Assembly: GCF_004022265.1 (NCBI RefSeq)
Contig: NZ_SAVB01000008.1
Span: forward strand, 1-64,000
Length of the DNA stretch: 64,000 bases
From: Paenirhodobacter ferrireducens
GTDB taxonomy: Bacteria; Pseudomonadota; Alphaproteobacteria; Rhodobacterales; Rhodobacteraceae
Direction: 5' to 3'
In this document: piece by piece, positions 35,936 through 46,210 of the stretch
How the letters are laid out: every line of letters begins with the position of its first letter
How positions within the stretch are numbered: position 1 is the first letter of the stretch
Notes under the pieces: model-generated
Seen by the model: only the letters and a program-made list of their open reading frames with translations
What the model was told of the DNA's origin: nothing
The model's database searches: none
Position numbers and translations under genes: made by a program

Positions 35936-37309
35936 TTGACAAAGCAAGACAATCTCAAAGACAGCAAAGACGCGCTGGAAACCGGGCCGAAGATCGAAGG
36001 GGCGGGGACCGCGTCGACCGGGGCTGCGGGGCCGGGAGAGCGGGCAGAACTTGTGCAGATGCCGCAGCGCCCCGGCGCCGGTCCCGGGCGTCGTCCCGGT
36101 GGCATGGGCGGTGGCAAGCCGGGGCGGGGCGCCGCCAAGGAACCGCCGACGGTCATCGTGCGGCCGCTGCCCGCCGCGGCGGCGGTGAAGCGCCGTCATC
36201 GCGGGCTGCTCTACAGCCTGGCGGCGGTGGTGCTGATCCCGCTCTTCGTCACCGCGCTCTATCTGGGGCTGGTCGCACGCAACCAATATGCCTCGACCGT
36301 GGGGTTCACCGTGCGCCAGGAGGACGGCACCTCGGGGGCGACCTCGCTTCTGGGCGGGCTGTCGCAATTCGTCGGCACCAGTGGCGGTTCGCGCGACAGT
36401 GATATCCTCTATGAGTTTATCCAGAGCCAGGAGATCGTTTCGGACATTTCGCAACGGATCGATCTGGTCGGCCTCTATTCGAAGAACTGGCCCTGGGACC
36501 CTGTCTTCGCGCTTTCGCCCGATGCCTCGATCGAGGATCTGCTGCGCTACTGGCAGCGGATGGTGCGGATCTCCTATGATCAGTCGGCCGGGCTGATCGA
36601 GGTGCGGGTGCTCGCCTTCTCGCCAGAGGATGCGCAGAAGATCGCCTCCGAGGTGGTGCGCGAGAGCCAGAAGATGATCAACGACCTCAACACGACGGCG
36701 CGCGAGGACACGATGCGCTACGCGCTCGAGGATCTCGACGCCTCGCTTTCCCGGCTGAAAGCCGCGCGCGAGGCGATGACCCAGTTCCGCACCCGGACGC
36801 AGATGGTCGATCCGGCCTCTGACCTGGCCGGACGGATGGGGGTGCTCAACAACCTGCAGCAGCAGCTGGCGCAGTCGCTGATCGACCGCGACCTGTTGCG
36901 CGACCAGAAGGGCAGCCCGGGCGACGATCCGCGGCTCGAACAGGCCAACCGCCGTATCGACGTGATCCGCCAGCAGATCGTCAAGGAGCGGCAGAGCTTC
37001 ACCAGCGCCACCGGCGAGCCGAACTCCCTGCCCGAGAACTATCCGAACCTGATCTCGGAATACGAGCGGCTGAATGTCGATCAGCAATTCGCCGAGGAGA
37101 CCTATCGCGCCGCCCTGGCCGCGGTCGATGTGGCCCGTGCCAATGCCGCGCGGCAAAGCCGCTATCTCGCCGCCTATGTCCGCCCGACCCTGCCACAGAC
37201 CTCGGAATTCCCGCGCAGCTGGGTCATTCTCGGCCTGATGGCCCTGTTCCTGACCCTCGCCTGGGCGATCGCGGCGATGGTCTTCTATTCGATCCGGGAC
37301 CGCCGCTGA
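35936..37309 (+). CDS. kpsE: Capsule polysaccharide export inner-membrane protein (KpsE/Wzz-like, PCP-3)
   Basis: A 457-aa protein of the polysaccharide co-polymerase type that links the ABC exporter to the outer-membrane channel. A low-complexity Gly/Pro/Arg-rich cytosolic N-terminus (about 1-80) precedes a transmembrane helix LLYSLAAVVLIPLFVTALYL. A periplasmic domain begins YASTVGFTVRQEDG and contains a long coiled coil (about 230-400), and a second helix lies at about 425-450 near the end. The start is TTG 35936, with only a weak ribosome binding site. ATG 36059 is an alternative but would drop much of the N-terminal tail. It is followed three nt later by the ATPase gene. Confidence 0.85.
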   Translation: MTKQDNLKDSKDALETGPKIEGAGTASTGAAGPGERAELVQMPQRPGAGPGRRPGGMGGGKPGRGAAKEPPTVIVRPLPAAAAVKRRHRGLLYSLAAVVLIPLFVTALYLGLVARNQYASTVGFTVRQEDGTSGATSLLGGLSQFVGTSGGSRDSDILYEFIQSQEIVSDISQRIDLVGLYSKNWPWDPVFALSPDASIEDLLRYWQRMVRISYDQSAGLIEVRVLAFSPEDAQKIASEVVRESQKMINDLNTTAREDTMRYALEDLDASLSRLKAAREAMTQFRTRTQMVDPASDLAGRMGVLNNLQQQLAQSLIDRDLLRDQKGSPGDDPRLEQANRRIDVIRQQIVKERQSFTSATGEPNSLPENYPNLISEYERLNVDQQFAEETYRAALAAVDVARANAARQSRYLAAYVRPTLPQTSEFPRSWVILGLMALFLTLAWAIAAMVFYSIRDRR

Positions 37310-37312
37310 TCC

Positions 37313-37969
37313 ATGATCCGTTTCGAGAACCTGACCAAGAGCTTCTGGGTGCAGGGCGAGCGCCGGGTGGTGATCGACAATCTCAACCTGACGCTGCCCA
37401 CCGGCTCGTCTCTGGCCCTGCTCGGGCGCAACGGCGCCGGGAAGTCGACACTGATGCAGATGATCGCCGGCACCATGCGCCCCGATCGCGGCCGTATCAC
37501 CTCGGACGGGACGATCTCGTTTCCGGTGGGCTTCGGCGGGTCCTTCCACGGTGAGCTGACGGGGGCGCAGAACACGCGCTTCATTGCCCGCATCTACGGC
37601 GTCGATACCGAGGAGCTGATGGCCTTTGTCGAGGATTTCGCCGAGCTTGGCGATTTCTTCTATGAACCGATCCGGGTCTATTCCTCGGGTATGCGCTCGC
37701 GTCTCGCTTTCGGGGTGTCGATGGGGATCCGCTTCGACACCTATCTGATCGACGAGGTGACGGCGGTCGGCGACGCCTCCTTCCGGCGCAAGAGCCAGGC
37801 TGTGTTCCGGGAGCGGATGAAGTCCTCGGATTCCATCCTCGTCAGCCACGACATGGGGCAGATCCGCGAGATGTGCAGCGCCGGTATCGTGCTCGACCAC
37901 GGCCGGCTCAATGTCTTCGATGATCTCGACGAGGCGATCGAGTATCACCGCAAGCTGATGCTGGGCTGA
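37313..37969 (+). CDS. kpsT: Capsule export ABC ATPase (KpsT/Wzt-like)
   Basis: A 218-aa cytosolic ATPase energising export through the KpsM-like permease. Walker A is GRNGAGKST (about 39-47). A GGSF segment lies at about 76, the ABC signature is VYSSGMRSRLAFG (about 121-133) and Walker B is YLIDEVTAVGD (about 144-154), with the switch His at SHDMG (about 179-183). The short length, without a C-terminal carbohydrate-binding domain, points to a KpsT-type instead of a Wzt-type ATPase. It starts three nt after the kpsE-like stop. Its own stop codon lies inside a palindrome shared with the convergent glycosyltransferase gene. Confidence 0.93.
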   Translation: MIRFENLTKSFWVQGERRVVIDNLNLTLPTGSSLALLGRNGAGKSTLMQMIAGTMRPDRGRITSDGTISFPVGFGGSFHGELTGAQNTRFIARIYGVDTEELMAFVEDFAELGDFFYEPIRVYSSGMRSRLAFGVSMGIRFDTYLIDEVTAVGDASFRRKSQAVFRERMKSSDSILVSHDMGQIREMCSAGIVLDHGRLNVFDDLDEAIEYHRKLMLG

Positions 37970-37979
37970 GCCGGCTCAG
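37966..37979. terminator. 14-bp palindrome spanning both convergent stop codons
   Basis: CTGAGCCGGCTCAG is perfectly self-complementary. It contains the TGA of the kpsT-like gene and, on the other strand, the TGA of the convergent glycosyltransferase, with six nt between them. It may act as a bidirectional transcription stop, though no T-run follows. Confidence 0.4.
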
Positions 37980-38953
37980 TCCTCGCCGCTCCAGCGCAGC
38001 ACCTCGGCATGCGGCACATGGCGCCGCCCGGTCAGCCCGTCGCGGATCGCCCGCCCGATCAGCGCGGTGAAGCGCCCGCGCGCCCCGCCATGCGCCCGCG
38101 CCTTCATCAGCCATTTCGGCAAGATCACCAGCAGCACCGGCCAGAACATCGGCCCCGCCGCCAAACGGTAGAGCAGCAGCAGATTGCGGTGATAGTAATA
38201 GGCCTTCCACAGCGGCCGGAACTCGCCGCGCTGCTGGCCCGAGAAGGTGCCCATGTCGTGCTCGAAGCGGATCCGCGGCTCGAAGCACATCCGCCCGCCC
38301 TTCGCCGTCAGGCCAAGGGTGTAAAGCCCGTCGTCGCCATAGATGAACAGGTCCGGGTCGGGATAGCCCGCCCGCGCGATCCCGGCGCGCGAGATGAAGA
38401 AGCCGACGAAGGAGGTCACGTCGATCGGGCTCGGCCGGTCGAGCGCATAGGCCGCCGGAGTCAGATGGAAGCCGCCGCGCCCGCCGCGCAGCGTGCGCAG
38501 GAACTCGCGCCCGTGCCAGAACGGGTTGCGTGAGGGGCGGTTCATCTCGCAGATCGTGCCGTCGGGGAAATAGACCGCGGCCGCCATCCCCTCGTAGCCG
38601 GTCTTGTCGAGCGCGTGGAAGGTGGCGAGCGCCCCCGGAGCGGGAGAGCCGTCATCATCCATCACCACCAGCCAGTCGGGATCGAAACGTGCCATCGCCT
38701 CGCGCATGCCGCGGGCGAAACCGCCGGCGCCGCCGCTGTTGACCGGTTCGCGCTGCACGACGAGGCGCGGGTCCTTGAGCGTGGCAAGCCAGGCCGGGGT
38801 GCCGTCATCCGAGGCATTGTCGACGACCAGCACATGAGCGAGCTCGCCCGCCGGGCTCTCGAGCAGCCGCGCCAGCGTCACCTTCAGCTTCTCGAGCCGG
38901 TTGAAGGTCACGACCACGGCGGCCAACCTGTCTGCGCCTGCTGTCCGCGTCAT
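37976..38953 (-). CDS. Glycosyltransferase family 2, galactofuranosyltransferase-like
   Basis: A 325-aa GT-A enzyme: AAVVVTFNRLEKLKVTL (about 11-27), VLVVDNASDDGTPAWL (about 41-56), the signature NSGGAGGFARGM (about 71-82), which is typical of galactofuranosyl/rhamnosyl transferases, and the metal site VVMDDDGSPAPGAL (about 96-109). FIYGDDGLYTLGL and a tail YYYHRNLLLLYRLA follow. The gene is 167 nt from the divergent UDP-galactopyranose mutase gene, which supplies UDP-Galf, supporting Galf as donor. It converges on the kpsT-like gene with a palindrome between. Cytosolic face of the membrane. Confidence 0.8.
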   Translation of the reverse strand: MTRTAGADRLAAVVVTFNRLEKLKVTLARLLESPAGELAHVLVVDNASDDGTPAWLATLKDPRLVVQREPVNSGGAGGFARGMREAMARFDPDWLVVMDDDGSPAPGALATFHALDKTGYEGMAAAVYFPDGTICEMNRPSRNPFWHGREFLRTLRGGRGGFHLTPAAYALDRPSPIDVTSFVGFFISRAGIARAGYPDPDLFIYGDDGLYTLGLTAKGGRMCFEPRIRFEHDMGTFSGQQRGEFRPLWKAYYYHRNLLLLYRLAAGPMFWPVLLVILPKWLMKARAHGGARGRFTALIGRAIRDGLTGRRHVPHAEVLRWSGED

Positions 38954-39089
38954 CTCGTCCCCGCCATCCGCCTCTCTCGGGAATAGCCAGTCCGGTACAG
39001 GCCGGCGGCCGTCAAGCCAAAACTGGGGCGTGGTGGCATGGGCAGAGAGCCGCCGAGTGCCATTGCCCTGCCCCGGAGACTGTTGCTAG

Positions 39090-40283
<1,194 letters not shown>

Positions 40284-40322
40284 GCTCCGCACCGCGGGCA
40301 AACCGGCGGTGCCGGTGCCCGG

Positions 40323-40973
40323 TTACTCGAGCGTGGTGATGACGGTGCGCAGCACATCGATGCCCTCGCCCTTTTCGGACGAGGTGACGATCAGCTCGGG
40401 ATGTGCAGCCGGGTGTTTCGCCAGCGCGCCCTTGACCTGCTCGAGCACCGCCTCGCGCTCGGCGCGGCTGATCTTGTCGACCTTGGTCAGCACCACCTGG
40501 AAGGTCACCGCTGAACGGTCGAGCAGGCTCAGGATCTCGTCATCGACCTTCTTCACGCCGTGGCGCGCGTCGATCAGCACGAAGGCGCGGCGCAGGTTCA
40601 CCCGGCCCGAGAGATAGGCCTTGAGCAGGTCCTGCCATTTCTTCACCACCGGCACCGGCGCCTCGGCAAAGCCATAGCCCGGAAGGTCGACGAGATAGGG
40701 CCCGCCGGTGGTGGTGAAGAAGTTGATCTCCTGCGTCCGGCCCGGCGTGTTCGAGGCGCGGGCAAGGTTCTTGCGGTTCGTCAGCGCGTTGATAAGCGAG
40801 GATTTGCCCACGTTCGAGCGGCCGGCAAAGCAGACCTCGACCCGGTCGGCGGGCGGCATCCCCGACATCGCGACGACACCTTTCAGGAAGTCGACAGGGG
40901 CGGCGAACAGCAGCCGGCCCTTCTCGCGGGCGAAGTCGTCGGGCTCGGGGGCGAGGGTGAACTGCATCTGCAT
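40323..40973 (-). CDS. engB: Ribosome biogenesis GTPase YsxC/EngB
   Basis: An essential-type GTPase for large ribosomal subunit assembly. The 216-aa protein has all G motifs: G1 GRSNVGKSS (about 50-58), G2 region TPGRTQ, G3 DLPGYG (about 96-101), G4 TKVDK (about 163-167) and G5 SSEKG near the end. Length is normal. The ATG at 40973 overlaps the stop of the MOSC gene by 4 nt. It is the last gene of the minus-strand core unit. Many relatives have argB next, but here the capsule gene glf follows on the opposite strand, so this is an island boundary. Confidence 0.95.
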   Translation of the reverse strand: MQMQFTLAPEPDDFAREKGRLLFAAPVDFLKGVVAMSGMPPADRVEVCFAGRSNVGKSSLINALTNRKNLARASNTPGRTQEINFFTTTGGPYLVDLPGYGFAEAPVPVVKKWQDLLKAYLSGRVNLRRAFVLIDARHGVKKVDDEILSLLDRSAVTFQVVLTKVDKISRAEREAVLEQVKGALAKHPAAHPELIVTSSEKGEGIDVLRTVITTLE

Positions 40974-41728
40974 CAGAGAATCTCCACGGTGTCGCCGCGC
41001 ACGATCTCGCCGCCGCGGGTGACTTTCGCGTAAAGCCCGAAGAGCGTGTCGCCGTTCAGCGCCTTGAGCGCGGCAAGCGTGTCGAGGTCTTCGGTGCCGG
41101 TTTCGGGATTGGCGCAGGTGGCGCGGCAGCGGGTGATCGGCATCGCCACCTCGAGTTCGGCCGCGCCGATGCGCAGGCGCCGGCCGACGAGGCCGCGCTC
41201 GGCCCAGGGCGCCCAGCCCTCGACCCAGAGATTGCCGCGGAAGCGGTGGCGCGACATCGGCGTGCCGGTCGCGTCCGACAGCGCCGCCAGCGAGGCGAGC
41301 GACAGGAGCGAGACATAGGGCTCGGCCACGTCGGCAAGCGTCACGCCCGGCACACGCTCGACCCGGCGCGGGGCAGGGCGGTTCGTGGGCCACAGCGGTG
41401 CCAGCCAGGCGATCAGCTTCGCCTGGTCCTCGGCCCGGTCGGGATCGACGACAAGGTGCCACAGATCGGGATGGGTCAGCTCGATCCGGCCATCATCCAT
41501 CGTCCGGGCCGTCACCGCCATCAGCCCGGGGGCCGCAGCGCCGCGCACGAAGTTGCGCTTGGCCGCCCATTCGGCCAGCGCCCCGTCGAAGCGCGCCTCT
41601 TCGTGCGAGATCGCCCAGAGCCGGTCAAAAGGCATGGCGCGCCCCTCGTCGAGGAGCGCGCCCGTGATGTCCTCGTGGCCCACCGACTTGATCGGGTGGC
41701 GCACGAGATGCGCAAGATGCGCCGTCAT
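40973..41728 (-). CDS. MOSC domain-containing protein
   Basis: A 251-aa protein with an N-terminal beta-barrel (AHLVRHPIKSVGHEDI) and a C-terminal MOSC core: SRHRFRGNLWVEG (about 153-165), MPITRCRATCANPETG with the conserved Cys (about 194-209) and LFGLYAKVTRGGEIVRGDTVEIL at the end. MOSC proteins are thought to handle sulfur in connection with molybdenum cofactor enzymes. The cofactor partner here is unknown. It overlaps yidC upstream and engB downstream by 4 nt each, and the yidC-MOSC-engB order is typical of Rhodobacterales. Cytosolic. Confidence 0.9.
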   Translation of the reverse strand: MTAHLAHLVRHPIKSVGHEDITGALLDEGRAMPFDRLWAISHEEARFDGALAEWAAKRNFVRGAAAPGLMAVTARTMDDGRIELTHPDLWHLVVDPDRAEDQAKLIAWLAPLWPTNRPAPRRVERVPGVTLADVAEPYVSLLSLASLAALSDATGTPMSRHRFRGNLWVEGWAPWAERGLVGRRLRIGAAELEVAMPITRCRATCANPETGTEDLDTLAALKALNGDTLFGLYAKVTRGGEIVRGDTVEIL

Positions 41729-43557
41729 TTCTTCGGTTTCTCGAGGGCCGGCTTCTTCTTGCGGAAGCCCGCCTTGATGTTGTCGAACAGCTCGGGCCGT
41801 TTTCCGTGCATCGACATGATCGTGTACTGCTGGATGAAGGTGATGGTGTTGTTGGTGATCCAATAGAGCACGAGGCCCGAGGCGAAGCTGCCCAGCATGA
41901 ACATGAACACCCAGGGCATCCAGGCGAAGATCATCGCCTGGCTCGGGTCGGTCGGCGCCGGGTTCAGCTTCTGCTGGAACCACATCGAGACGCCGAGCAG
42001 GATCGGCAGCACGCCGAGCGAGAACATGAAGAACATCGAGCCCGGTTCCGGCGTGGCGAAGGGCAGCAGGCCGAAGAGGTTCAGGATCGACGACGGATCG
42101 GGCGCGGACAGGTCACGGATCCAGCCGATGAACGGTGCGTGATAGAGCTCGATCGTGACGTAGATCACCTTGTAGAGCGAGAAGAAGATCGGGATCTGCA
42201 GCAGCACCGGCAGACAGCCCGCGGCGGGGTTGACCTTCTCGCGCTTGTAGAGGGCCATCATCTCCTGCTGCATCTGCTGCGGGTTGCCCTTGGTGCGTTC
42301 CTTCATCGCCTCCATCTCGGGCTGCAGTTCCTTCATCTTCGCCATCGAGATGTAGGATTTGCGCGCCAGCGGGAAGACCAGGGCCTTGATGATGAGGGTC
42401 AGGCACATGATCGCCCAGCCCATGTTGCCGATCGCGCCGTGCAGCCAGTGCAGCAGGCGGAACATCGGCTTGGTCAGGAAGAAGAACCAGCCCCAGTCGA
42501 TCGAGTCGACGAAACGGGTGATGCCGGCGTCGTCCTGATAGCGCTTGATCACCTCCCATTCCTTCGCGCCGGCGAAGAGGCGGGTCTGGGCGACGACCGA
42601 GGCGCCCGGGGCAACCTCCATCACCGGCAGGCGGGTCTCGGCCTGATAGAGGTCGGCGCCGGGGGTGTACTTGACGACCGAGGTGAAGGCTCCGTCATTC
42701 GGGATCAGCGTGGTCATCCAGTACTTGTCGGTGAAGCCGATCCAGCCGTTCTGGCTGGCCGAGGTCAGTTCGGCCTGGCCTTCGCCGGCGACGGCGTCGA
42801 GCTTGGTCAGGTTCTTGTACTTGATCTCTTCAAGCGTGCTGTCGGTCATCCGCACCGCACCCTCGTGCAGCACGTAGACGCGGTTGCTCTGCGGAATGCC
42901 GTGGCGGGCGATGATGCCGTAGGGCGCCAGGCGCACCGGCGCGGCAGTGTTGTTCTCGACGCCCTGCGCGACGGTGAAGAGGTAGTTGTCGTCAACCGAG
43001 ATCGTGCGGGTGAAGCGCAGGCCCGCGCCATTGTCCCAGCTCAGCGTGACCGGGGTCTCGGGGGTCAGCACGGCATCGGCGGGCGCGGTCCACAACGTCT
43101 TCGGCCCGGGCACCAGCGCGGGGTCGAGCCCGCCGGCGGGCGACCAGCCATAGACGGTGTAATAGGGCTTTGCCGCGCCGAGATCGGTGCCGCCCACCGG
43201 GGCAAGCAGCCGCACCAGCGGCGAGTCGGCGTCGAGCGTTTCCTTGTATTTCTTCAGCGACAGGTCGTCGAACCGGCCGCCGAGCAGCGAGATCGTGCCG
43301 GTCAGCGCGGGCGTGTCGATCTTGATGCGCGGAGCGTTCGCGTCGCTCGCCTGCGCTGCGGCTGTCGCGGCGTCGAGCACGGCGCCGGCCACGGCCTCGG
43401 GCGTTGCCGCGGGCGCGGCCGGGGTGGCGGTCTGTTCCGCGACCGGGGCGCCGTCTGTCGGGGCCGCGGGCTCCGGCGGGAAGAAGTAGGTCCAACCGAT
43501 CAGCACGAGCGCCGAAAGGACGGTCGCGATGATGAGGTTCTTGTTCTGGCTATCCAT
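41725..43557 (-). CDS. yidC: Membrane protein insertase YidC
   Basis: YidC inserts and folds inner-membrane proteins, alone or with SecYEG. The 610-aa protein has an N-terminal signal-anchor (NLIIATVLSALVLIGWTYFF), an Ala/Pro-rich linker, a periplasmic beta-domain (about 80-350) and the C-terminal insertase core. The core contains FRLLHWLHGAIGNMGWAIMCLTLIIK, RKSYISMAKMKELQPEM, NPAAGCLPVLLQIPIFFSLYKV and two final helices. It is a Gram-negative-type YidC of normal length. ATG 43557 is chosen over an in-frame extension of 14 codons. It overlaps the MOSC gene by 4 nt. Confidence 0.97.
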   Translation of the reverse strand: MDSQNKNLIIATVLSALVLIGWTYFFPPEPAAPTDGAPVAEQTATPAAPAATPEAVAGAVLDAATAAAQASDANAPRIKIDTPALTGTISLLGGRFDDLSLKKYKETLDADSPLVRLLAPVGGTDLGAAKPYYTVYGWSPAGGLDPALVPGPKTLWTAPADAVLTPETPVTLSWDNGAGLRFTRTISVDDNYLFTVAQGVENNTAAPVRLAPYGIIARHGIPQSNRVYVLHEGAVRMTDSTLEEIKYKNLTKLDAVAGEGQAELTSASQNGWIGFTDKYWMTTLIPNDGAFTSVVKYTPGADLYQAETRLPVMEVAPGASVVAQTRLFAGAKEWEVIKRYQDDAGITRFVDSIDWGWFFFLTKPMFRLLHWLHGAIGNMGWAIMCLTLIIKALVFPLARKSYISMAKMKELQPEMEAMKERTKGNPQQMQQEMMALYKREKVNPAAGCLPVLLQIPIFFSLYKVIYVTIELYHAPFIGWIRDLSAPDPSSILNLFGLLPFATPEPGSMFFMFSLGVLPILLGVSMWFQQKLNPAPTDPSQAMIFAWMPWVFMFMLGSFASGLVLYWITNNTITFIQQYTIMSMHGKRPELFDNIKAGFRKKKPALEKPKK

Positions 43558-43713
43558 GGGGGTCCATCCGCCTGCCGGTCCGGGTTTGCGGTGGTTCAAT
43601 CGAAGGGGCGGCCAAAGGTCAAGCGCTTTTCCCCGAAATCACGAGGAAACCATGGGCTCTGACCGGGGCGGCGGCGGGTTTGGTCCGGTCTGCACCGCCG
43701 CCCGCCGCCCGGC

Positions 43714-45255
43714 TCAGCTGCCCTGGATGCGGGGCGTCGCCGCCAGCTTCTCGGTGTGGCGCTCGAGCCAGTCGAAGGTCTCCTCGAGGCGCATCGGCGG
43801 GGCGATCGCGTCGCCCTGGACGTGGTTCGCGCCGAGCTGGGAGAGCATCGCATGCTCGCCAATGCTCGATACCCCCTCGGCGAGGGTCTCGATGCCGATC
43901 TGTTCGGCCATGGTAATGATCGCAGCGACAAGGCGCTGCTGATCGGGGTCGGTGTCGACATTGCGCACAAAGCTTGCATGGATGCGCACGCGCTGCGCGC
44001 CGGTGCTGCGGATCGCGCTGACCGGCACCTCGCCGGTGCCGAGTCCGGCAAGCTCGAGCTGGCAGCCAAGCGCGGTGCAATGCACGAGATTGCGCCGGAT
44101 CACCTCGTCGTCGAAGCGCGAGACTGCGCCGCCGCTCAGCACCAGGCGCAGCCGCTCCGGCTCGATGTCGAAGCGTTCGAGCTCCCATTTCAGCCGCGTC
44201 GCCATCTTCGGGTTCGACAGCACCTCGGGCGAGATGCCGATCGACAGCGTGCTGACCGGCAGCCCGACCCGCTGCCAGCTGCGCAGCGCGCCGAAGCCCT
44301 GGTAGAACATCAGCTCCGCCAGCCTTTCGCGCAGCCCCTCCGAATCGATCGCGGGCAGGATCTCGGCCTCGGTGAGGATGCCGCGCTCGCGGTGCAGCCA
44401 GCGCGGCACCGCCTCCATCCCCGAGACCTCGCCGGTGTCGGTGGAAAGCTGCGGGCGGAAATGGCAGACGATCTGGGCGGCTTCGAGCGCCTCGAACACC
44501 TCGGCGGCGAGCGCGCTGTGGCTGCGCTGGCTGTGCTGCACCTCGGAGGAGAAGGCGCGGATCGCACTTGGCCCGTTGCGCCGGGCCTCTTCCGCCGCCC
44601 CCTCGGCCGCGGCGATCAGCCCGGCCCCGGTCGGCACCGGCGCGCGCCGCATCAGGCAAAAGCCGACATGGACGCTGGGTGCGAGGCTGCGCCCCTTCAC
44701 CGAATAGGGTTCCTCGCAGCCGGTCTGCAGCCGCGCGGCAAGCTGGATCAGGCTTTCAAGGTCCTGCCGCTGCGTCGGGTGCAGCATCACCGCGAAGCGC
44801 GTGCCGCCAAGCCGGCCGATCCGGTCGCTTTCGCGCACCGCCCCGCGCAGCCGGTCCGCAAGCAGTTGCAGCAGGGTCTCGAATTCGTCGGGAAGGAGCT
44901 GCCGCTCCAGCCGCTCGCTCTCGTCACAGCCGATCACCAGGCAGGCGGTGTGCCGCCCGGTCCGCTCCGCCTCGCGCAGCAGATCGTCCATCAGCAGCTC
45001 GCTTTCGCGGCGCAGTGGCAGGCCGGTGACGCCGTCGCCGCCGGCACTGTCAGCGGCGGGGGCGAGGGGGCGGGTCAGCCAGGCGACGGCAAGCGCGGTG
45101 ACGCCGATCACCAGCATCGCGTCGATGCCGAACCAGACCCCGGCCAGCAGCATCGCCGGCAGGAAGGGCAACAGTTCCTTGCGGCCGAAGACCGGTCCGA
45201 TGCGCGTGCGTCGCAGGGCGCCGCCCCTGCCCATGTGCCAGAACCTGACCATCAT
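43714..45255 (-). CDS. Degenerate GGDEF-EAL domain membrane protein
   Basis: A 513-aa protein with two N-terminal membrane helices (LLPFLPAMLLAGVWFGIDAMLVIGVTALAVAWL), then a GGDEF-like domain (about 75-220) and an EAL-like domain (about 245-500). The diguanylate cyclase motif reads GGTRF in place of GGDEF. The EAL motif reads EAV, and the usual DDFGTG loop is AGLGTG, lacking both catalytic Asp residues. It is therefore unlikely to make or cleave cyclic di-GMP and more likely senses or transmits. ATG 45255 has GGGGGA six nt upstream; ATG 45258 is possible. It sits inside the core unit between ttcA and yidC. Confidence 0.8.
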   Translation of the reverse strand: MMVRFWHMGRGGALRRTRIGPVFGRKELLPFLPAMLLAGVWFGIDAMLVIGVTALAVAWLTRPLAPAADSAGGDGVTGLPLRRESELLMDDLLREAERTGRHTACLVIGCDESERLERQLLPDEFETLLQLLADRLRGAVRESDRIGRLGGTRFAVMLHPTQRQDLESLIQLAARLQTGCEEPYSVKGRSLAPSVHVGFCLMRRAPVPTGAGLIAAAEGAAEEARRNGPSAIRAFSSEVQHSQRSHSALAAEVFEALEAAQIVCHFRPQLSTDTGEVSGMEAVPRWLHRERGILTEAEILPAIDSEGLRERLAELMFYQGFGALRSWQRVGLPVSTLSIGISPEVLSNPKMATRLKWELERFDIEPERLRLVLSGGAVSRFDDEVIRRNLVHCTALGCQLELAGLGTGEVPVSAIRSTGAQRVRIHASFVRNVDTDPDQQRLVAAIITMAEQIGIETLAEGVSSIGEHAMLSQLGANHVQGDAIAPPMRLEETFDWLERHTEKLAATPRIQGS

Positions 45256-45331
45256 CCTTCCCCCAAGCCGTGCCGCACGGGTCCCGCCCGCAGCCGTCAC
45301 GCTAGGCCGAAGAAGTCAGCGGAAGGTTAAT

Positions 45332-46210
45332 TCAGCCGCGCAAATCCGGGACCCCGGGGGGTGCGGGCATCCCCTCGGCCGGCGCGCCGCGCATCAGCGC
45401 CGCGAAATCGAAGATCGAGGGATCGCACAGATGCGACGGGCGCACATTCATCAGGGCGCGGAACATGATCTGCCGCCGGCCCGGGCTGCGCGCCTCCCAG
45501 CCGTCGAGAATCTGTTTCACCTGAACGCGTTGCAGCCCTTCCTGACTGCCGCACAGATCGCAGGGGATGATCGGATAGTTCATCGCGCGGGCGAATCGCT
45601 CGCAATCGGCCTCGGCGACGAAGGCGAGGGGGCGATAGACGAAGAGATCGCCTTCCTCGTTCACCAGTTTCGGCGGCATCGTCGCCAGCCGTCCGCCGTG
45701 GAACAGGTTCATGAAGAAGGTTTCGAGGATGTCGTCGCGGTGATGGCCGAGCACGACGGCGGAACAGCCTTCCTCGCGCGCGATGCGGTAGAGGTTGCCG
45801 CGCCGCAGCCGCGAGCACAGCGAGCAATAGGTCCGGCCTTCGGGGATCTTCTCCTTCACCACCGAATAGGTGTCCTGATACTCGATCCGGTGCGGCACGC
45901 CCATGTCCTCGAGGAACTTCGGTAGCACCGTCGAGGGAAAACCGGGCTGGCCCTGGTCGAGATTGCAGGCGAGCAGGTCGACCGGCAGCAGGCCGCGCCA
46001 TTTCAGCTCGTGCAGCACGGCGAGCAACGTGTAGCTGTCCTTGCCGCCCGACAGGCAGACAAGCCAGCGCGCACCGCGTTCGATCATGCCGTATTTCTCG
46101 ATCGCGTCGCGGGTCTCGCGCACGATGCGCTTGCGCAGCTTCTTGAACTCGGTCGAGGAGGGCGCGCCGGCGAACAGCGGGTGGATCGGGGCGTTTTCGT
46201 CGTCAAGCAT
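45332..46210 (-). CDS. ttcA: tRNA 2-thiocytidine biosynthesis protein TtcA
   Basis: TtcA makes 2-thiocytidine at position 32 of tRNA using ATP, an iron-sulfur cluster and a sulfur donor. The 292-aa protein has the PP-loop [12 protein letters not shown] (about 50-61), the first cysteine pair [10 protein letters not shown] (about 125-134), [17 protein letters not shown] (about 146-162) and the third cluster cysteine in IPCDLCGS. The C-terminal segment [20 protein letters not shown] is typical of the family. The start is ATG 46210, overlapping the yidD stop by eight nt; an upstream frame extension was discarded. Cytosolic. Confidence 0.95.
   Translation of the reverse strand: MLDDENAPIHPLFAGAPSSTEFKKLRKRIVRETRDAIEKYGMIERGARWLVCLSGGKDSYTLLAVLHELKWRGLLPVDLLACNLDQGQPGFPSTVLPKFLEDMGVPHRIEYQDTYSVVKEKIPEGRTYCSLCSRLRRGNLYRIAREEGCSAVVLGHHRDDILETFFMNLFHGGRLATMPPKLVNEEGDLFVYRPLAFVAEADCERFARAMNYPIIPCDLCGSQEGLQRVQVKQILDGWEARSPGRRQIMFRALMNVRPSHLCDPSIFDFAALMRGAPAEGMPAPPGVPDLRG

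Noticed and set aside
35936-35941. TTGACA at the start of the kpsE-like gene considered as a -35 box
   Set aside because: It overlaps the chosen TTG start codon, and no -10 box sits at 17 nt with a sensible leader inside the coding sequence.
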